A stretch of DNA of 47,482 nucleotides from Nitrososphaerota archaeon (GTDB lineage Archaea; Thermoproteota; Nitrososphaeria; Nitrososphaerales; Nitrosopumilaceae). Positions 15,955-24,911 of this stretch are shown here, in pieces; the stretch's first letter is position 1, and each line of letters begins with the position of its first letter. The DNA is taken from the NCBI GenBank assembly GCA_021325595.1, contig JAJPGX010000042.1:1-47482 (forward strand), in the 5' to 3' direction. The notes below the pieces were generated by a model, which worked only from the letters and a program-made list of their open reading frames with translations, ran no database searches and was not told the origin of the DNA. The translations under genes and the position numbers were made by a program.

Positions 15955-17204
15955 GTGATAATTTTTTCTATCTTAACCTGATTTGCTTGATTGTTTACTA
16001 CCTCTTCAACAGTCATTTTTATAGAATCTATCTCTATCTTATCTCCTACTTTTGGAATATCTTTTAATTTGTCATGGATTAGTGCATTTATTGTTGAATA
16101 GTCATCACCGTGCGAAATATTTGATTTGAATATCTCATTTACTGTATCTATCTCAACATCTCCGCTTGCAAGAATTGTATTTTTATCCAACATCTTGAAA
16201 TTAAGCTCGATTTTGTCTGTCTCATCCATTATTTCGCCGACTATTTCTTCTAAAAGATCCTCAAGTGTGACACATCCTTCCACACCTCCAAATTCATCTA
16301 CAACTATCGCCATGTGTGTCTGTCTACCTTGTAGCTCCCGTAACAGATTTCCAATTTTTTGTTCCTGTGATACAAATATGGGTTTACGGCTAATTGATTC
16401 TAAACTAACCATTTTTTCATCTTTTTCTAAATACTTTAACAAATCTCTAACATGCAATATTCCAACAATTTGATCAGGTGTGTCTTTATAGATTGGGATT
16501 CTAGAATATCCACTTTTACTAATTAGTGGCAATGCATCGAAGAGAAGAGTTTTTGCAGGAAGAACAAACATCTTAATTCTGGGCGTCATGACTGCACGAA
16601 TCACAATATCATCAAACTTCAGAGCACCATGCACCAGTTCTCTTTCATGTTTTTTTAATGCCTTGTCTTCTAATCCTTGTTCTATGACACTGTAAATTTC
16701 TTGTTCTGTTATAGGTGGAGGATGATGCGAACTTCCAACCATTTTTAATATGGCATTAGTTATTTTCTCAAAAAGTATTACAAATGGATAAAAAACATAA
16801 CTAAATGCCAACAATATGCCACTTACTTGTAAAGAAACTTTTGTCGCATTAGCATTGCAATAGGATTTTGGCGTAATTTCTCCAAATACGAGTAATAAAA
16901 AAGTCATTGCACCTATAGCAATGGCAAGACCATTATCTCCAAATAATTCCAAAGCAGTTTGGGTTGCAAGTGCGGAAGACCCAACATTGACTAGATTTGT
17001 TCCAAGATTTATTGTGGCAAGCATTCTACTTGGATTTGATTTTAATTTATGTAGCGCAGATGAGCCTCTTACTTTTTCCTTTACAAGTTGATTTACCTTT
17101 GCCTTGCTTACTCCTATAAGGGCTATCTCCGCACCGCTGAAAAATGCAGATAATCCGATTAAAATTGCTAGTACTGTTATATCTATGGCAAAACTAGTAC
17201 TCAT
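15951..17204 (-). CDS. CNNM/CorC (HlyC-like) family membrane protein with CBS pair
   Basis: 417 residues in the usual order: an N-terminal DUF21/CNNM membrane domain (about 1-190, four helices), two CBS domains (about 205-325) and a C-terminal CorC_HlyC domain (about 335-415). A-V-M-T-P-R marks the first CBS boundary and E-F-G-G-V-E-G the second. Members are linked to magnesium (and cobalt) homeostasis, with ATP or AMP binding in the CBS pair. Cation direction and specificity are not shown by sequence. Confidence 0.9.
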   Translation of the reverse strand: MSTSFAIDITVLAILIGLSAFFSGAEIALIGVSKAKVNQLVKEKVRGSSALHKLKSNPSRMLATINLGTNLVNVGSSALATQTALELFGDNGLAIAIGAMTFLLLVFGEITPKSYCNANATKVSLQVSGILLAFSYVFYPFVILFEKITNAILKMVGSSHHPPPITEQEIYSVIEQGLEDKALKKHERELVHGALKFDDIVIRAVMTPRIKMFVLPAKTLLFDALPLISKSGYSRIPIYKDTPDQIVGILHVRDLLKYLEKDEKMVSLESISRKPIFVSQEQKIGNLLRELQGRQTHMAIVVDEFGGVEGCVTLEDLLEEIVGEIMDETDKIELNFKMLDKNTILASGDVEIDTVNEIFKSNISHGDDYSTINALIHDKLKDIPKVGDKIEIDSIKMTVEEVVNNQANQVKIEKIIT

Positions 17205-17380
17205 TTTTTGTCTACTCCATTTTTGTTATTTTTGAGTTTGACCAGTAGATTATGTTTGTTAAATAATGAATTTAGTTTCATGGTTGAGAACAAATTTTTG
17301 TATATTAATTATTGAATACCGTCTCTTATAAATTCACATTAAAATAAACGCTCAAATTCGTCAACTTGGCAATTTTTGAG

Positions 17381-18430
17381 TTATTTCATTGAAAAATGTT
17401 CTTGAAGTAGTTTTTTCTTTTCTTCCATGTGGAATAATTCTTCAGTGTGTTTGAATGCCTCTGCCCTTTTCTTTTTGAATAACATTGCTTGCATTAATAT
17501 ATGATTTTCTGGTACTACAATTCCTGTTTGATCATCAGAATAAGTCAATTTTATAACATCATCTTGTCTTTCAGTTACATCTGCATGAATGTGGATCATG
17601 TTTGTATCTTTAAAATTAAATTTTATTGATTCTGCAAAATCTCGTATGTCTTTTGTACCTTTTACACCATATAACGTAGCTACACCATACTCATTTTTGA
17701 ATAAATCTATAATCTCAGACGTACTTGGGGCTGGACCATCAAATCGTATATCCATCAAGTGAACATGCATTTGTCTTGTTGGAACTTTGAATACTCGGAT
17801 AAACAGTGGCGTATCAGCACCCATGTAATTTTTAACATCTTCATCATGATGTGGTTTTTTTGTCCATTCAATTGAATCTTTTACTGGTGTTTTTGTATCT
17901 TCCAAATCTGCCCACCTTCTAAGTAATGTAGCATCAAATCGCTTCAATTTTTTTCCATATTTTTCTTTCAGTGGCTGAAGGATGCGTCCCATGCCAGTTA
18001 CATTACAGCTTCCTTGCATGACATATTTGTTTTCAAACGCCTTTTCATAATTGACACGCGAATTAAAAATCAAAGTAGATACGGATTTGTCACCTGTAAC
18101 TTTTTCCCCACCTTGGAAAATTGCTTTCAAGTTTTTAGGTTCATAAAGCGTCTTTTTATTCTCATAACCAACTCCACCAGGTGCTGCATCTATTACTAAA
18201 TCACAGCTATCTAGAACTTCTTCGATTGTACCACTAACCTTATAGTTTTTAAAAGAATCCATCTTGGATTTTGGTACATAAACTTTGAAACCTCGTGATA
18301 TCGCATCTGCAACTTTTTCATCGGGAGAATACTTTCCTACACCTGCAACTTCAATTTCTTTATCATCCGCAATAAACTGAGCAATTCTGCTTCCTATTGA
18401 ACCATATCCATTTACGAAAACTCTTTTCAC
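17381..18430 (-). CDS. gap: type II (archaeal) glyceraldehyde-3-phosphate dehydrogenase
   Basis: 349 residues with the archaeal type II features: N-terminal N-G-Y-G-S-I-G-S-R Rossmann motif and catalytic C142 in G-S-C-N-V-T-G-M-G-R. It interconverts glyceraldehyde-3-phosphate and 1,3-bisphosphoglycerate. In organisms of this kind it mainly serves gluconeogenesis, together with the FBP aldolase/phosphatase at 23558. It is divergent from the DsbA-like gene with a 63-nt shared promoter region. Downstream, 17205-17380 holds only an AT-rich stretch with a weak CTCAAA/TTTGAG hairpin. Confidence 0.93.
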   Translation of the reverse strand: MKRVFVNGYGSIGSRIAQFIADDKEIEVAGVGKYSPDEKVADAISRGFKVYVPKSKMDSFKNYKVSGTIEEVLDSCDLVIDAAPGGVGYENKKTLYEPKNLKAIFQGGEKVTGDKSVSTLIFNSRVNYEKAFENKYVMQGSCNVTGMGRILQPLKEKYGKKLKRFDATLLRRWADLEDTKTPVKDSIEWTKKPHHDEDVKNYMGADTPLFIRVFKVPTRQMHVHLMDIRFDGPAPSTSEIIDLFKNEYGVATLYGVKGTKDIRDFAESIKFNFKDTNMIHIHADVTERQDDVIKLTYSDDQTGIVVPENHILMQAMLFKKKRAEAFKHTEELFHMEEKKKLLQEHFSMK

Positions 18431-18493
18431 AATTGTTGTGAAAATTTCCCTACTTATTTAGATACTCTTCAACAAGAACTAAATAATCTCAAG

Positions 18494-19198
18494 ATGACCA
18501 TACTTACATTGAAACTTCACTGGCCATCGTTTGGTATTGGGATTGGGACTATGGTTGGGATCGCAGTAGTATTATTCTTTGTTTACGGTCAAATGCTAGA
18601 AAAAAACCCAGATTCAACCCAAGTACAAAGTGATACTCAAACAACACTTGACTTGATAACTGGCAATGCGTCCCCTGAATTAGGTTCAAAAGATGCACCA
18701 ATAACAATGGTTGAGTTTGGGGACTATCAATGCTATTATTGTAATCAATTTTATCATAAAACAGAATCAGATATTGTAAAAAACTATATAGATACAGGAA
18801 AAGTTCGTCTAGTTTTTAAGGACTTTACAATCATTGGGCAAGACTCTGTTAATGCGGCACATGCAGCACATTGTGCCCAAGAGCAAGGAAAGTTTTGGCA
18901 ATACCATGATACATTATATAACAACTGGGCAGGTGAAAATACAGGCTGGGCATCGTCTAGCAACCTGTTGACCTTTGCAAAACAAGAGAGTCTTGACATA
19001 AACCAATTTAATCAATGTATGTCAGAGTCTCGCTATGTTAAAATCATAGAGGATAGTATGTCAAATGCCAAAGACCTTGGCCTTACAGGAACACCTGATT
19101 TTTTCATCATTGGGACAGATCACTCTGTTACCAAGGTGGTAGGTGCACAACCATACGAAGTTTTTGATGAAATTTTTAAATCTAAACTAAAATCATAG
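18494..19198 (+). CDS. membrane-anchored DsbA-like thiol oxidoreductase
   Basis: 234 residues. One membrane helix at about 14-31 anchors an extracytoplasmic thioredoxin-fold domain. The redox motif is C80-Y-Y-C83 after E-F-G-D-Y-Q, and T-G-T-P at the cis-Pro loop completes the DsbA/BdbD-like active site. It should form or shuffle disulfides in exported proteins. Thaumarchaea often carry several such copies. No quinone-reducing partner (DsbB/VKOR) is next to it. Confidence 0.9.
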   Translation: MTILTLKLHWPSFGIGIGTMVGIAVVLFFVYGQMLEKNPDSTQVQSDTQTTLDLITGNASPELGSKDAPITMVEFGDYQCYYCNQFYHKTESDIVKNYIDTGKVRLVFKDFTIIGQDSVNAAHAAHCAQEQGKFWQYHDTLYNNWAGENTGWASSSNLLTFAKQESLDINQFNQCMSESRYVKIIEDSMSNAKDLGLTGTPDFFIIGTDHSVTKVVGAQPYEVFDEIFKSKLKS

Positions 19199-19273
19199 AA
19201 TAAATCAGGCATAGTATGAAAAAAGTGAATAAAAACTACTATTTTATGAGATCATTTTTGACTCTCAAAATGC

Positions 19274-19279
19274 TTATAT
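19274..19279 (+). promoter_or_regulatory. TATA box of the HMG-CoA synthase gene
   Basis: TTATAT centred about 26 nt before the TTG at 19303. The spacing predicts transcription starting at the start codon and supports that TTG as the true start. Confidence 0.5.
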
Positions 19280-19302
19280 TTGTTACATCAAAGGTTTAGC
19301 TA

Positions 19303-20697
19303 TTGGCTGCAGGTATAGATGACATAGCTATCTACGTCCCAAGGCTATTTGTTGACGCAAGAGACTTTGCCAAGGCACGTGGTATGGACCCAGACAAGCT
19401 ACAGCGAGGTCTGGGTGTTTCACAAATGGCTATGGTAGATACTAATCAAGATCCAGCATGTATGGCTGCAAATGCTTGTTTTAGACTAATGGAAAGAAAC
19501 AAGATTGCACCAAAAGATGTCGGGAGACTCTATGTTGCAACTGAATCATCGCTTGATGAATCAAAGGCCATGAATTCTTATGTTATTGGCATGTTGGAAC
19601 AAGTTTACGGTACTGATTCTCTTGAGCATTGTGGTGGAATTGAATGTAAGTTTGCATGTGTCAGCGGTTCATATGCATTATATGACAATTCCAATTGGAT
19701 ACGAGCAGGAGAGGCAGAAGGTAAAAATGCGATAGTCGTAGTATCGGATATTGCAAAATATGACTTGGGTTCAAGTGGAGAATATACACAAGGTGCAGGT
19801 GCGGTTGCCATGCTGCTTAATGATAATCCACGAATTATGACCTTTGACCCTAAAGTAACATCTACTTCAATTAAAAACGAATATGATTTCTATAGGCCAT
19901 TTGGCAAGGAAACACCAATAGTAAATGGACAATATTCCAACTTGCTTTACATGATTCAAGTTAAGAAAGCACTAATGGCATACAAAGAAAAAGCGCTTTC
20001 AACAGGATTGATCAGATTAAAAGAAGATGAAACAATTTTAGATTATATTGATTTCATTAACATGCATTTGCCATATAGCAACATGGGAAAGAAAGCCCTA
20101 GCTTATTTGTTAAGACATGAATGGAGAAACCTTCCACGTTGGAAGAAAATTATCGACAAGATGGGCATGTACGAACCAACTCCAAAAGATCCACGTGGTA
20201 CTATCGAGTCAGTACTAGCAGATGAGGAATTTATGCAAAAAGATCATGAATTTACAAAAAGATTTTCCATGACCGAAGAATTCCAAGAAACATATGATAC
20301 AAAACTTGCAAGTTCATTGATCGCATCAAGAGTTGTTGGCAATCTTTACACTGCTTCATTATACATGGGATTCCGAAGCTGTTTAGAGTTTGAATTTCAA
20401 AAGGGCACTGACTTGGAAGGAAAAAGATTCGGATTCGGTTCATATGGAAGTGGTAGTAGCGCCATGGTATTTAGTGGAATAATCATGCCATCTTACAAGG
20501 AAGTTGTTAAAGACATGAATCTAGAAGCCGAGATTGGTGACAGAATAAAAATATCTCTAGAAGAGTATGAACAAATACATGAAAATAAGCGAGGCCTAAC
20601 TGAGAATATCTTAGATAGTAAAAAAGAGTTTGTTCTAGTAGATGTCAAAAATACTCCTGAAATGCGTGGTCAGCGAAAGTACGTTTTCAAAGAATAG
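19303..20697 (+). CDS. hydroxymethylglutaryl-CoA synthase
   Basis: 464 residues with the initial-condensing thiolase fold. The catalytic Cys is C119 in E-C-K-F-A-C-V-S-G. Other signatures are D-I-A-I-Y-V-P-R at the N-terminus, N-M-H-L-P-Y-S-N-M-G-K-K-A with the active-site His, and F-G-S-Y-G-S-G-S near the end. It condenses acetyl-CoA with acetoacetyl-CoA to HMG-CoA, the first committed part of the mevalonate route to archaeal isoprenoid lipids. It is longer than euryarchaeal homologues (about 350 residues) and closer to bacterial/eukaryotic length. The thiolase/DUF35 partners may be those at 4210-5642. TTG start, leaderless. Confidence 0.92.
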   Translation: MAAGIDDIAIYVPRLFVDARDFAKARGMDPDKLQRGLGVSQMAMVDTNQDPACMAANACFRLMERNKIAPKDVGRLYVATESSLDESKAMNSYVIGMLEQVYGTDSLEHCGGIECKFACVSGSYALYDNSNWIRAGEAEGKNAIVVVSDIAKYDLGSSGEYTQGAGAVAMLLNDNPRIMTFDPKVTSTSIKNEYDFYRPFGKETPIVNGQYSNLLYMIQVKKALMAYKEKALSTGLIRLKEDETILDYIDFINMHLPYSNMGKKALAYLLRHEWRNLPRWKKIIDKMGMYEPTPKDPRGTIESVLADEEFMQKDHEFTKRFSMTEEFQETYDTKLASSLIASRVVGNLYTASLYMGFRSCLEFEFQKGTDLEGKRFGFGSYGSGSSAMVFSGIIMPSYKEVVKDMNLEAEIGDRIKISLEEYEQIHENKRGLTENILDSKKEFVLVDVKNTPEMRGQRKYVFKE

Positions 20698-20757
20698 TAC
20701 TACCGATCAACGATAATTAGCAAAAAGGATATAAAATCAATAAGAAATAATTATTCC

Positions 20758-20883
20758 ATGAAAGAGCGAACAATGCCAATTTGTTTTACTTCTGATCAAT
20801 ACCAGAAGATCGAACAGATAGCAAAACAAAAGGGAATGTTAAATCCAAGTCAGCTTCTAGAAGAAGTTCTAAACGAAGCATAA
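20758..20883 (+). CDS. 41-aa ribbon-helix-helix-like protein
   Basis: The ATG-initiated peptide has one short strand (T-M-P-I-C-F-T) followed by two helices (D-Q-Y-Q-K-I-E-Q-I-A and P-S-Q-L-L-E-E-V-L), the minimal RHH/CopG DNA-binding layout that works as a dimer. A TATA-like ATAAAATC lies about 25 nt before it. No toxin gene is adjacent, so an antitoxin role is unsupported; a small transcription regulator is more likely. Confidence 0.6.
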   Translation: MKERTMPICFTSDQYQKIEQIAKQKGMLNPSQLLEEVLNEA

Positions 20884-20954
20884 AAGAGAAACCTCTCTTT
20901 ATCTATCTTTTATCCTAATCAACCCTTTTTAATGGATTCATAGAAGGTACTTTG

Positions 20955-21362
20955 TTGGGTTTATTCCAAAAGAAATTTACGTGTGCAAATTGTAAAAAGG
21001 AGTCTAGCCACAGGCACAAACCAAAAAGTGAATGGCAAGTAGAAGGTCCACTATGTGGAGATTGTTATGTGAACCAAATGAAAAAATTCTACGAATCTAG
21101 TCTCAGACAGCAATGCGTAATTTGCGGTATGGAAAAAGATGTACCTGATATGTGGGAGCCAAGATACCAGTGGGATATGAAGGGTTTATTGTGTAAAACA
21201 TGCTTTGATAAGAAAGATGCTGAACATAAAAGTCTTAAGACTTTTTGTGGAATTTGCGGGAAAAAACTAGGTGTTTTTAGATACAATCCAAAAAAGAAAT
21301 GGATCATAGATGGACAGTTGTGCAGAGAATGCTGGGATACACAAAAAGCAAAGTTGGGTTAA
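20955..21362 (+). CDS. protein of three tandem zinc-ribbon repeats
   Basis: About 135 residues made of three copies, period about 45, of one unit: C-x-x-C, a basic spacer with an aromatic-x-W segment, G-x-L-C-x-x-C and then an aromatic residue. Each copy should bind one zinc. Two TTG codons stand in tandem at 20952 and 20955. I choose the second because it yields M-G-L-F, the same start as the next gene, M-G-L-F-K-K. Function unknown; nucleic-acid or protein binding is likely. It abuts the C2H2 gene with no gap. Confidence 0.7.
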   Translation: MGLFQKKFTCANCKKESSHRHKPKSEWQVEGPLCGDCYVNQMKKFYESSLRQQCVICGMEKDVPDMWEPRYQWDMKGLLCKTCFDKKDAEHKSLKTFCGICGKKLGVFRYNPKKKWIIDGQLCRECWDTQKAKLG

Positions 21363-21560
21363 ATGGGATTATTTAAAAAATATAGTTGTGACAAATGTGA
21401 TGCAAAGTTTAAACAACAAGAAGAGTTAATGCAACATGAACAGTTGAAACATGGTAACAAGTTTTATGATTGTAAAGTGTGCAACAAAAATTTTTCAAGC
21501 ATGGAAGAAATGAGAACTCACTTACAAAGATACCATAATTATTCTGGCAGTAGAGATTAG
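21363..21560 (+). CDS. small C2H2 zinc-finger protein (two fingers)
   Basis: 65 residues with two eukaryote-like C2H2 fingers: C-D-K-C ... H-E-Q-L-K-H and C-K-V-C ... H-L-Q-R-Y-H. Each has the hydrophobic F and L at the expected positions. Such fingers are infrequent in archaea but known in small proteins. Its ATG directly follows the stop of the triple-ribbon gene, so both are cotranscribed. The stop overlaps RpoP's stop in a 4-nt TTAG. DNA binding is likely, targets unknown. Confidence 0.75.
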   Translation: MGLFKKYSCDKCDAKFKQQEELMQHEQLKHGNKFYDCKVCNKNFSSMEEMRTHLQRYHNYSGSRD

Positions 21561-21751
21561 AATGCTTTGATTGTTTTGACAACTGGTGGTCTTATTTTAG
21601 TAAAAACCCGAAAACCACAAATGCATTTTATTTCTGGAAGTCTTGTTAGTTCAGATTGAGTCACATTAGTACCGCAACGCATGCATGAATATATTACATT
21701 AAAGCTTGCTGGTTTCTCTTCAGGCGGGTTTTCTTGTATTGGTTCAGACAT
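21557..21751 (-). CDS. rpoP: DNA-directed RNA polymerase subunit P (Rpo12)
   Basis: 64 residues; the last 45 match Rpo12/Rpb12: Y-S-C-M-R-C-G, then I-K-C-I-C-G-F-R-V, and the near-invariant tail T-K-I-R-P-P-V-V-K-T-I-K-A. The four Cys bind zinc. The first ~18 residues are a Pro/Glu-rich extension not needed for the fold. It lies on the same strand downstream of uS10 and EF-1alpha, a translation/transcription gene group. Confidence 0.9.
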   Translation of the reverse strand: MSEPIQENPPEEKPASFNVIYSCMRCGTNVTQSELTRLPEIKCICGFRVFTKIRPPVVKTIKAF

Positions 21752-21789
21752 GTTTTATCACAAAGTTTTCTCTAATTTAAGGCTACGAT

Positions 21790-22098
21790 TTACTTGAGTG
21801 TAAGTTCGATGTATACGTCATTTGGTATTTTGATACGCATTAATTGTCTAATTGCTCGGTCATCAGCACTGAGGTCTATTACTCTTCGATGTATTCTCAT
21901 TTCCCATTTTTCATAGGTATTTGTTCCTTGACCACATGGTGACTTGCGTGTAACTACATTTAATTTTTTTACTGGCAATGGAGTTGGGCCTTTTACTTTT
22001 ACTCCAGTTTTCTCTCCTATTCCCTTGATTTCGGTGCAGACCCCATCTAGCCTTTGTAAACTTGTACTCGTTAATTTTATTCTGGCCGTTTGGGTCAT
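21790..22098 (-). CDS. rpsJ: 30S ribosomal protein uS10
   Basis: 102 residues with standard S10 features: A-R-I-K-L-T-S-T, then P-L-P-V-K-K-L-N-V-V-T-R-K-S-P, W-E-M-R-I-H-R-R-V-I-D and a final I-P-N-D-V-Y-I-E-L. It is in the small subunit head. It begins 8 nt after the EF-1alpha gene, the classic archaeal tuf-rpsJ order, so it is cotranscribed. Confidence 0.95.
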   Translation of the reverse strand: MTQTARIKLTSTSLQRLDGVCTEIKGIGEKTGVKVKGPTPLPVKKLNVVTRKSPCGQGTNTYEKWEMRIHRRVIDLSADDRAIRQLMRIKIPNDVYIELTLK

Positions 22099-22106
22099 TC
22101 AGATCC

Positions 22107-23414
22107 CTATTTTGTAAATTTCTCAGTGATCTCTTTTACTATACCAGCTGCAATTGTTGCGCCCATGTCTCTTAGAGCAAATCTTCCAAGTTCTGGAAAG
22201 TCTTGGAATGTCTCGATTGGTAAGGGTCTTACTGGTTTGATTCTTACAATTGCAGAGTCTCCTGCTTTTAAGAACTTTGGATCTTTTTCTTCAATTGCAC
22301 CAGACTGTGGGTTTATTTTTGCTTCAAAGGCAACTATTGTTGCTGCCACTTGAGCTGTATGTGCATGCATTACTGGTGTGTAACCAGGTGCAATTGCTGT
22401 TGGATGGTGAATAACTATGATTTGTGCTCTGAATTCTTTTGCAACATTTGGTGGATTGTCAGGCGTTCCGATGACATCTCCCCTTTTGATATCTTTCTTT
22501 TCAATACCTCTTAGGTTGAAGCCAATGTTGTCTCCTGGTTCTGCTGATTCCATTTGTGTGTGATGTGTTTCAATCGATTTGATTTCACCTGTTGCACCTG
22601 ATGGCATTACAACTATCTTCATGTTTGGTTTTGCAACACCAGTCTCTACACGTCCTACTGGTACTGTACCTACACCCGTAATTGTATAAACATCTTGTAC
22701 TGGAATTCGAAGTGGTTTGTTTGTTGGCTTGTCTGGGACTTTAAAATCATCAAATGCCTCGTATAATGTTTTACCAGTCCACCAAGGCATATTTGCAGAT
22801 TTCTTAACCAAGTTGTCTCCTTTCCAACCTGATACTGGGATGATTGGTACTGATTCAAGTTTATAGCCTACTGACTTTAGTAATTTTTCGGCTTTCTCTT
22901 TTGCAACTTTGAATGCCTGTTCAGAATAATTACTGTCATCCATCTTGTTAATGGCAACTACTAGCTGTCCTACTCCTAATGTTCTAAGAAGGAATGCATG
23001 TTCTCTTGCTTGCCCTCCTGGTGCAGTTGCTGTATCTGTTTCACCTTCTTTTGCAGAGAGCACTAGTACTGCACAGTCTGCTTCAGAAGCTCCTGTAATC
23101 ATATTTTTGATAAAGTCTCTGTGTCCTGGTGCATCAATTAATGTAAAGAAGTACTTTGGTGACTCAAATTTTTGAAATGCGAGATCTATTGTAATGCCTC
23201 TTTCTCTTTCGTCTTTGATATTATCCATGACCCATGCATACTTGAAGGTGTCACCCTTTCCTGTTTTTTCAGATTCCGCGGCATGTGCTGCAATTGTTCT
23301 TTCATCTACTAGACCAAGATCCATCAAAAAGTGACCCATTGTAGTAGATTTTCCATTATCAATATGTCCTACGACTATCATGTTTAAGTGTGGTTTTTTA
23401 CTTGCTGCGCTCAT
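22107..23414 (-). CDS. tuf: translation elongation factor 1-alpha
   Basis: 435 residues with the GTPase motifs G-H-I-D-N-G-K-S-T (G1), D-A-P-G-H (G3) and N-K-M-D (G4), followed by the two beta-barrel domains of aEF1A. It carries aminoacyl-tRNA to the ribosome. It heads a minus-strand operon with uS10. The 143 nt to the divergent FBP aldolase/phosphatase gene hold both promoters. Confidence 0.97.
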   Translation of the reverse strand: MSAASKKPHLNMIVVGHIDNGKSTTMGHFLMDLGLVDERTIAAHAAESEKTGKGDTFKYAWVMDNIKDERERGITIDLAFQKFESPKYFFTLIDAPGHRDFIKNMITGASEADCAVLVLSAKEGETDTATAPGGQAREHAFLLRTLGVGQLVVAINKMDDSNYSEQAFKVAKEKAEKLLKSVGYKLESVPIIPVSGWKGDNLVKKSANMPWWTGKTLYEAFDDFKVPDKPTNKPLRIPVQDVYTITGVGTVPVGRVETGVAKPNMKIVVMPSGATGEIKSIETHHTQMESAEPGDNIGFNLRGIEKKDIKRGDVIGTPDNPPNVAKEFRAQIIVIHHPTAIAPGYTPVMHAHTAQVAATIVAFEAKINPQSGAIEEKDPKFLKAGDSAIVRIKPVRPLPIETFQDFPELGRFALRDMGATIAAGIVKEITEKFTK

Positions 23415-23526
23415 GTCGATTCCTACCTGAAATGGGCTTTATTACCATTTCGATTTTTTGAAATAGTTTGATCAAATTTTGAATAAATTACTGAAGAGAT
23501 TTTATCGTCAACTATTTTTCACATAC

Positions 23527-23533
23527 TATAAAT
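23527..23533 (+). promoter_or_regulatory. TATA box of the FBP aldolase/phosphatase gene
   Basis: TATAAAT centred about 27 nt before the ATG at 23558, predicting a leaderless or near-leaderless mRNA. Confidence 0.5.
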
Positions 23534-23557
23534 CAAAGTATTTTATGACTAGGGATA

Positions 23558-24862
23558 ATGAAAATAACTGTAACTGTAATCAAAGCTGATGTTGGTGGAA
23601 TAGGTGGCCACACAAGACCAAGCGATGGTTTGTTGAATGCAGTAAGAAACATCATTAAACCTCAAGTAAGAAAAGATGAAAAAGGATTGCTAATTGATTC
23701 CTACATAGGATATTGTGGTGATGACATACATATTGTCATGACTCATACAAAAGGCATCAATAACAGTGCAATTCACGGACTTGCATGGAGAGCATTTGAG
23801 GCAGCAACCAAAGTAGCTAAAAACGAAGGACTGTACGGTGCAGGCCAGGATCTTTTGAAGGATTCATTTTCAGGAAATGTAAAAGGAATGGGTCCCGGGG
23901 TCGCAGAAATGACATTTGAAGAACGACCAAATGAGGCTTTTACAATTTATGCTGCAGATAAAACAGAACCTGGTGCCTTTAACTATCCATTTTATAGAAT
24001 GTTTGTAGATACACTAACTAACACAGGACTCATCATAAACAAAAACTTGGCAAGAGGTGTCAGAATCAACGTCATGGATGTTGAAAAAGGAAAGATTGCA
24101 CAGTTAGAAATGTGGCAAGACAAACCTACACTTGAAGCTGCATTGATGTATCCTGGGAGATATGTCGTCTCAAGCGTATACACTAAAGATAATCAACCTA
24201 TACTTTCAGCATCAACCGATAGATTACACAACATTGCTGGCAAATATGTTGGAAAAGATGATCCAATTTGTATAATAAGAACGCAGAAAGATTTTCCTGC
24301 AACAGAAGAGGCAGGAGCAGCATTTGGCAATCCACATCTTGTAGCAGGAAACACACGAGGAAGTCATCACATGCCACTAATGCCTGTAAAGATTAATTCT
24401 CCTGCAAGCATCAACTATGCTATACCGATTGTTTCCGCACTTGTGTTTAGCATGCATAATGGAAGACTAGTTGGACCAGTAGATGGATTTGGTTCTGTAG
24501 ATTGGGATTATATCCGAACCATAGCTGTAAAAAGAGCATTGGCAATACGTAGTCAAGGATTTGTTCACCCTGCAACATTAGTTCCAGATGAGCTCGAATA
24601 TGCAGAAGGATATCGAGCCAGAATGAGTGTTCTCTGGAGTAAGATGAGGCCAATACCAGGTTCAAAAGGCTCACAAAATAAACAACAAAAACCTCAACCA
24701 CAAAAACAACAAACTAGACCACAACACTCACAAAAACAGACTCAAAAAGCTAAACCAACAATTCCTAAAACAAAAAAGCCTAGTACACCGCGTAAATCAA
24801 AACCTGTTGAAACCAAAACTAGTACAGAACAAAAGCCAAAACCTGTCACTGAAAGCAAATAA
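23558..24862 (+). CDS. bifunctional fructose-1,6-bisphosphate aldolase/phosphatase with basic C-terminal tail
   Basis: 434 residues. The start K-A-D-V-G-G-I-G-G-H is the invariant metal/substrate segment of archaeal FBPA/P, and further Asp clusters (G-Y-C-G-D-D) and the Schiff-base region follow. The enzyme makes fructose-6-phosphate from triose phosphates in one active site, the ancestral gluconeogenic step. The catalytic part ends near residue 368. The last 66 residues are Gln/Lys/Pro-rich and low-complexity, absent from typical members of about 365-385 residues. The tail may bind nucleic acid, membrane or partner proteins; that is open. Confidence 0.92.
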   Translation: MKITVTVIKADVGGIGGHTRPSDGLLNAVRNIIKPQVRKDEKGLLIDSYIGYCGDDIHIVMTHTKGINNSAIHGLAWRAFEAATKVAKNEGLYGAGQDLLKDSFSGNVKGMGPGVAEMTFEERPNEAFTIYAADKTEPGAFNYPFYRMFVDTLTNTGLIINKNLARGVRINVMDVEKGKIAQLEMWQDKPTLEAALMYPGRYVVSSVYTKDNQPILSASTDRLHNIAGKYVGKDDPICIIRTQKDFPATEEAGAAFGNPHLVAGNTRGSHHMPLMPVKINSPASINYAIPIVSALVFSMHNGRLVGPVDGFGSVDWDYIRTIAVKRALAIRSQGFVHPATLVPDELEYAEGYRARMSVLWSKMRPIPGSKGSQNKQQKPQPQKQQTRPQHSQKQTQKAKPTIPKTKKPSTPRKSKPVETKTSTEQKPKPVTESK

Positions 24863-24911
24863 GGTTTTATTTTTAACTACCATTTTATTATGGATGTTTT
24901 GTAATTATATT

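Noticed and set aside
17351-17380. CTCAAA/TTTGAG hairpin after a TATA-like CTTATAAATTC, considered as a third small RNA
   Set aside because: The arms are only 6 nt and the predicted start would fall inside the first arm; more likely a weak 3' end of the GAPDH mRNA or chance.
20758-20883. Antitoxin of a toxin-antitoxin pair
   Set aside because: The ribbon-helix-helix peptide has no toxin-like gene beside it; neighbours are HMG-CoA synthase and zinc proteins.
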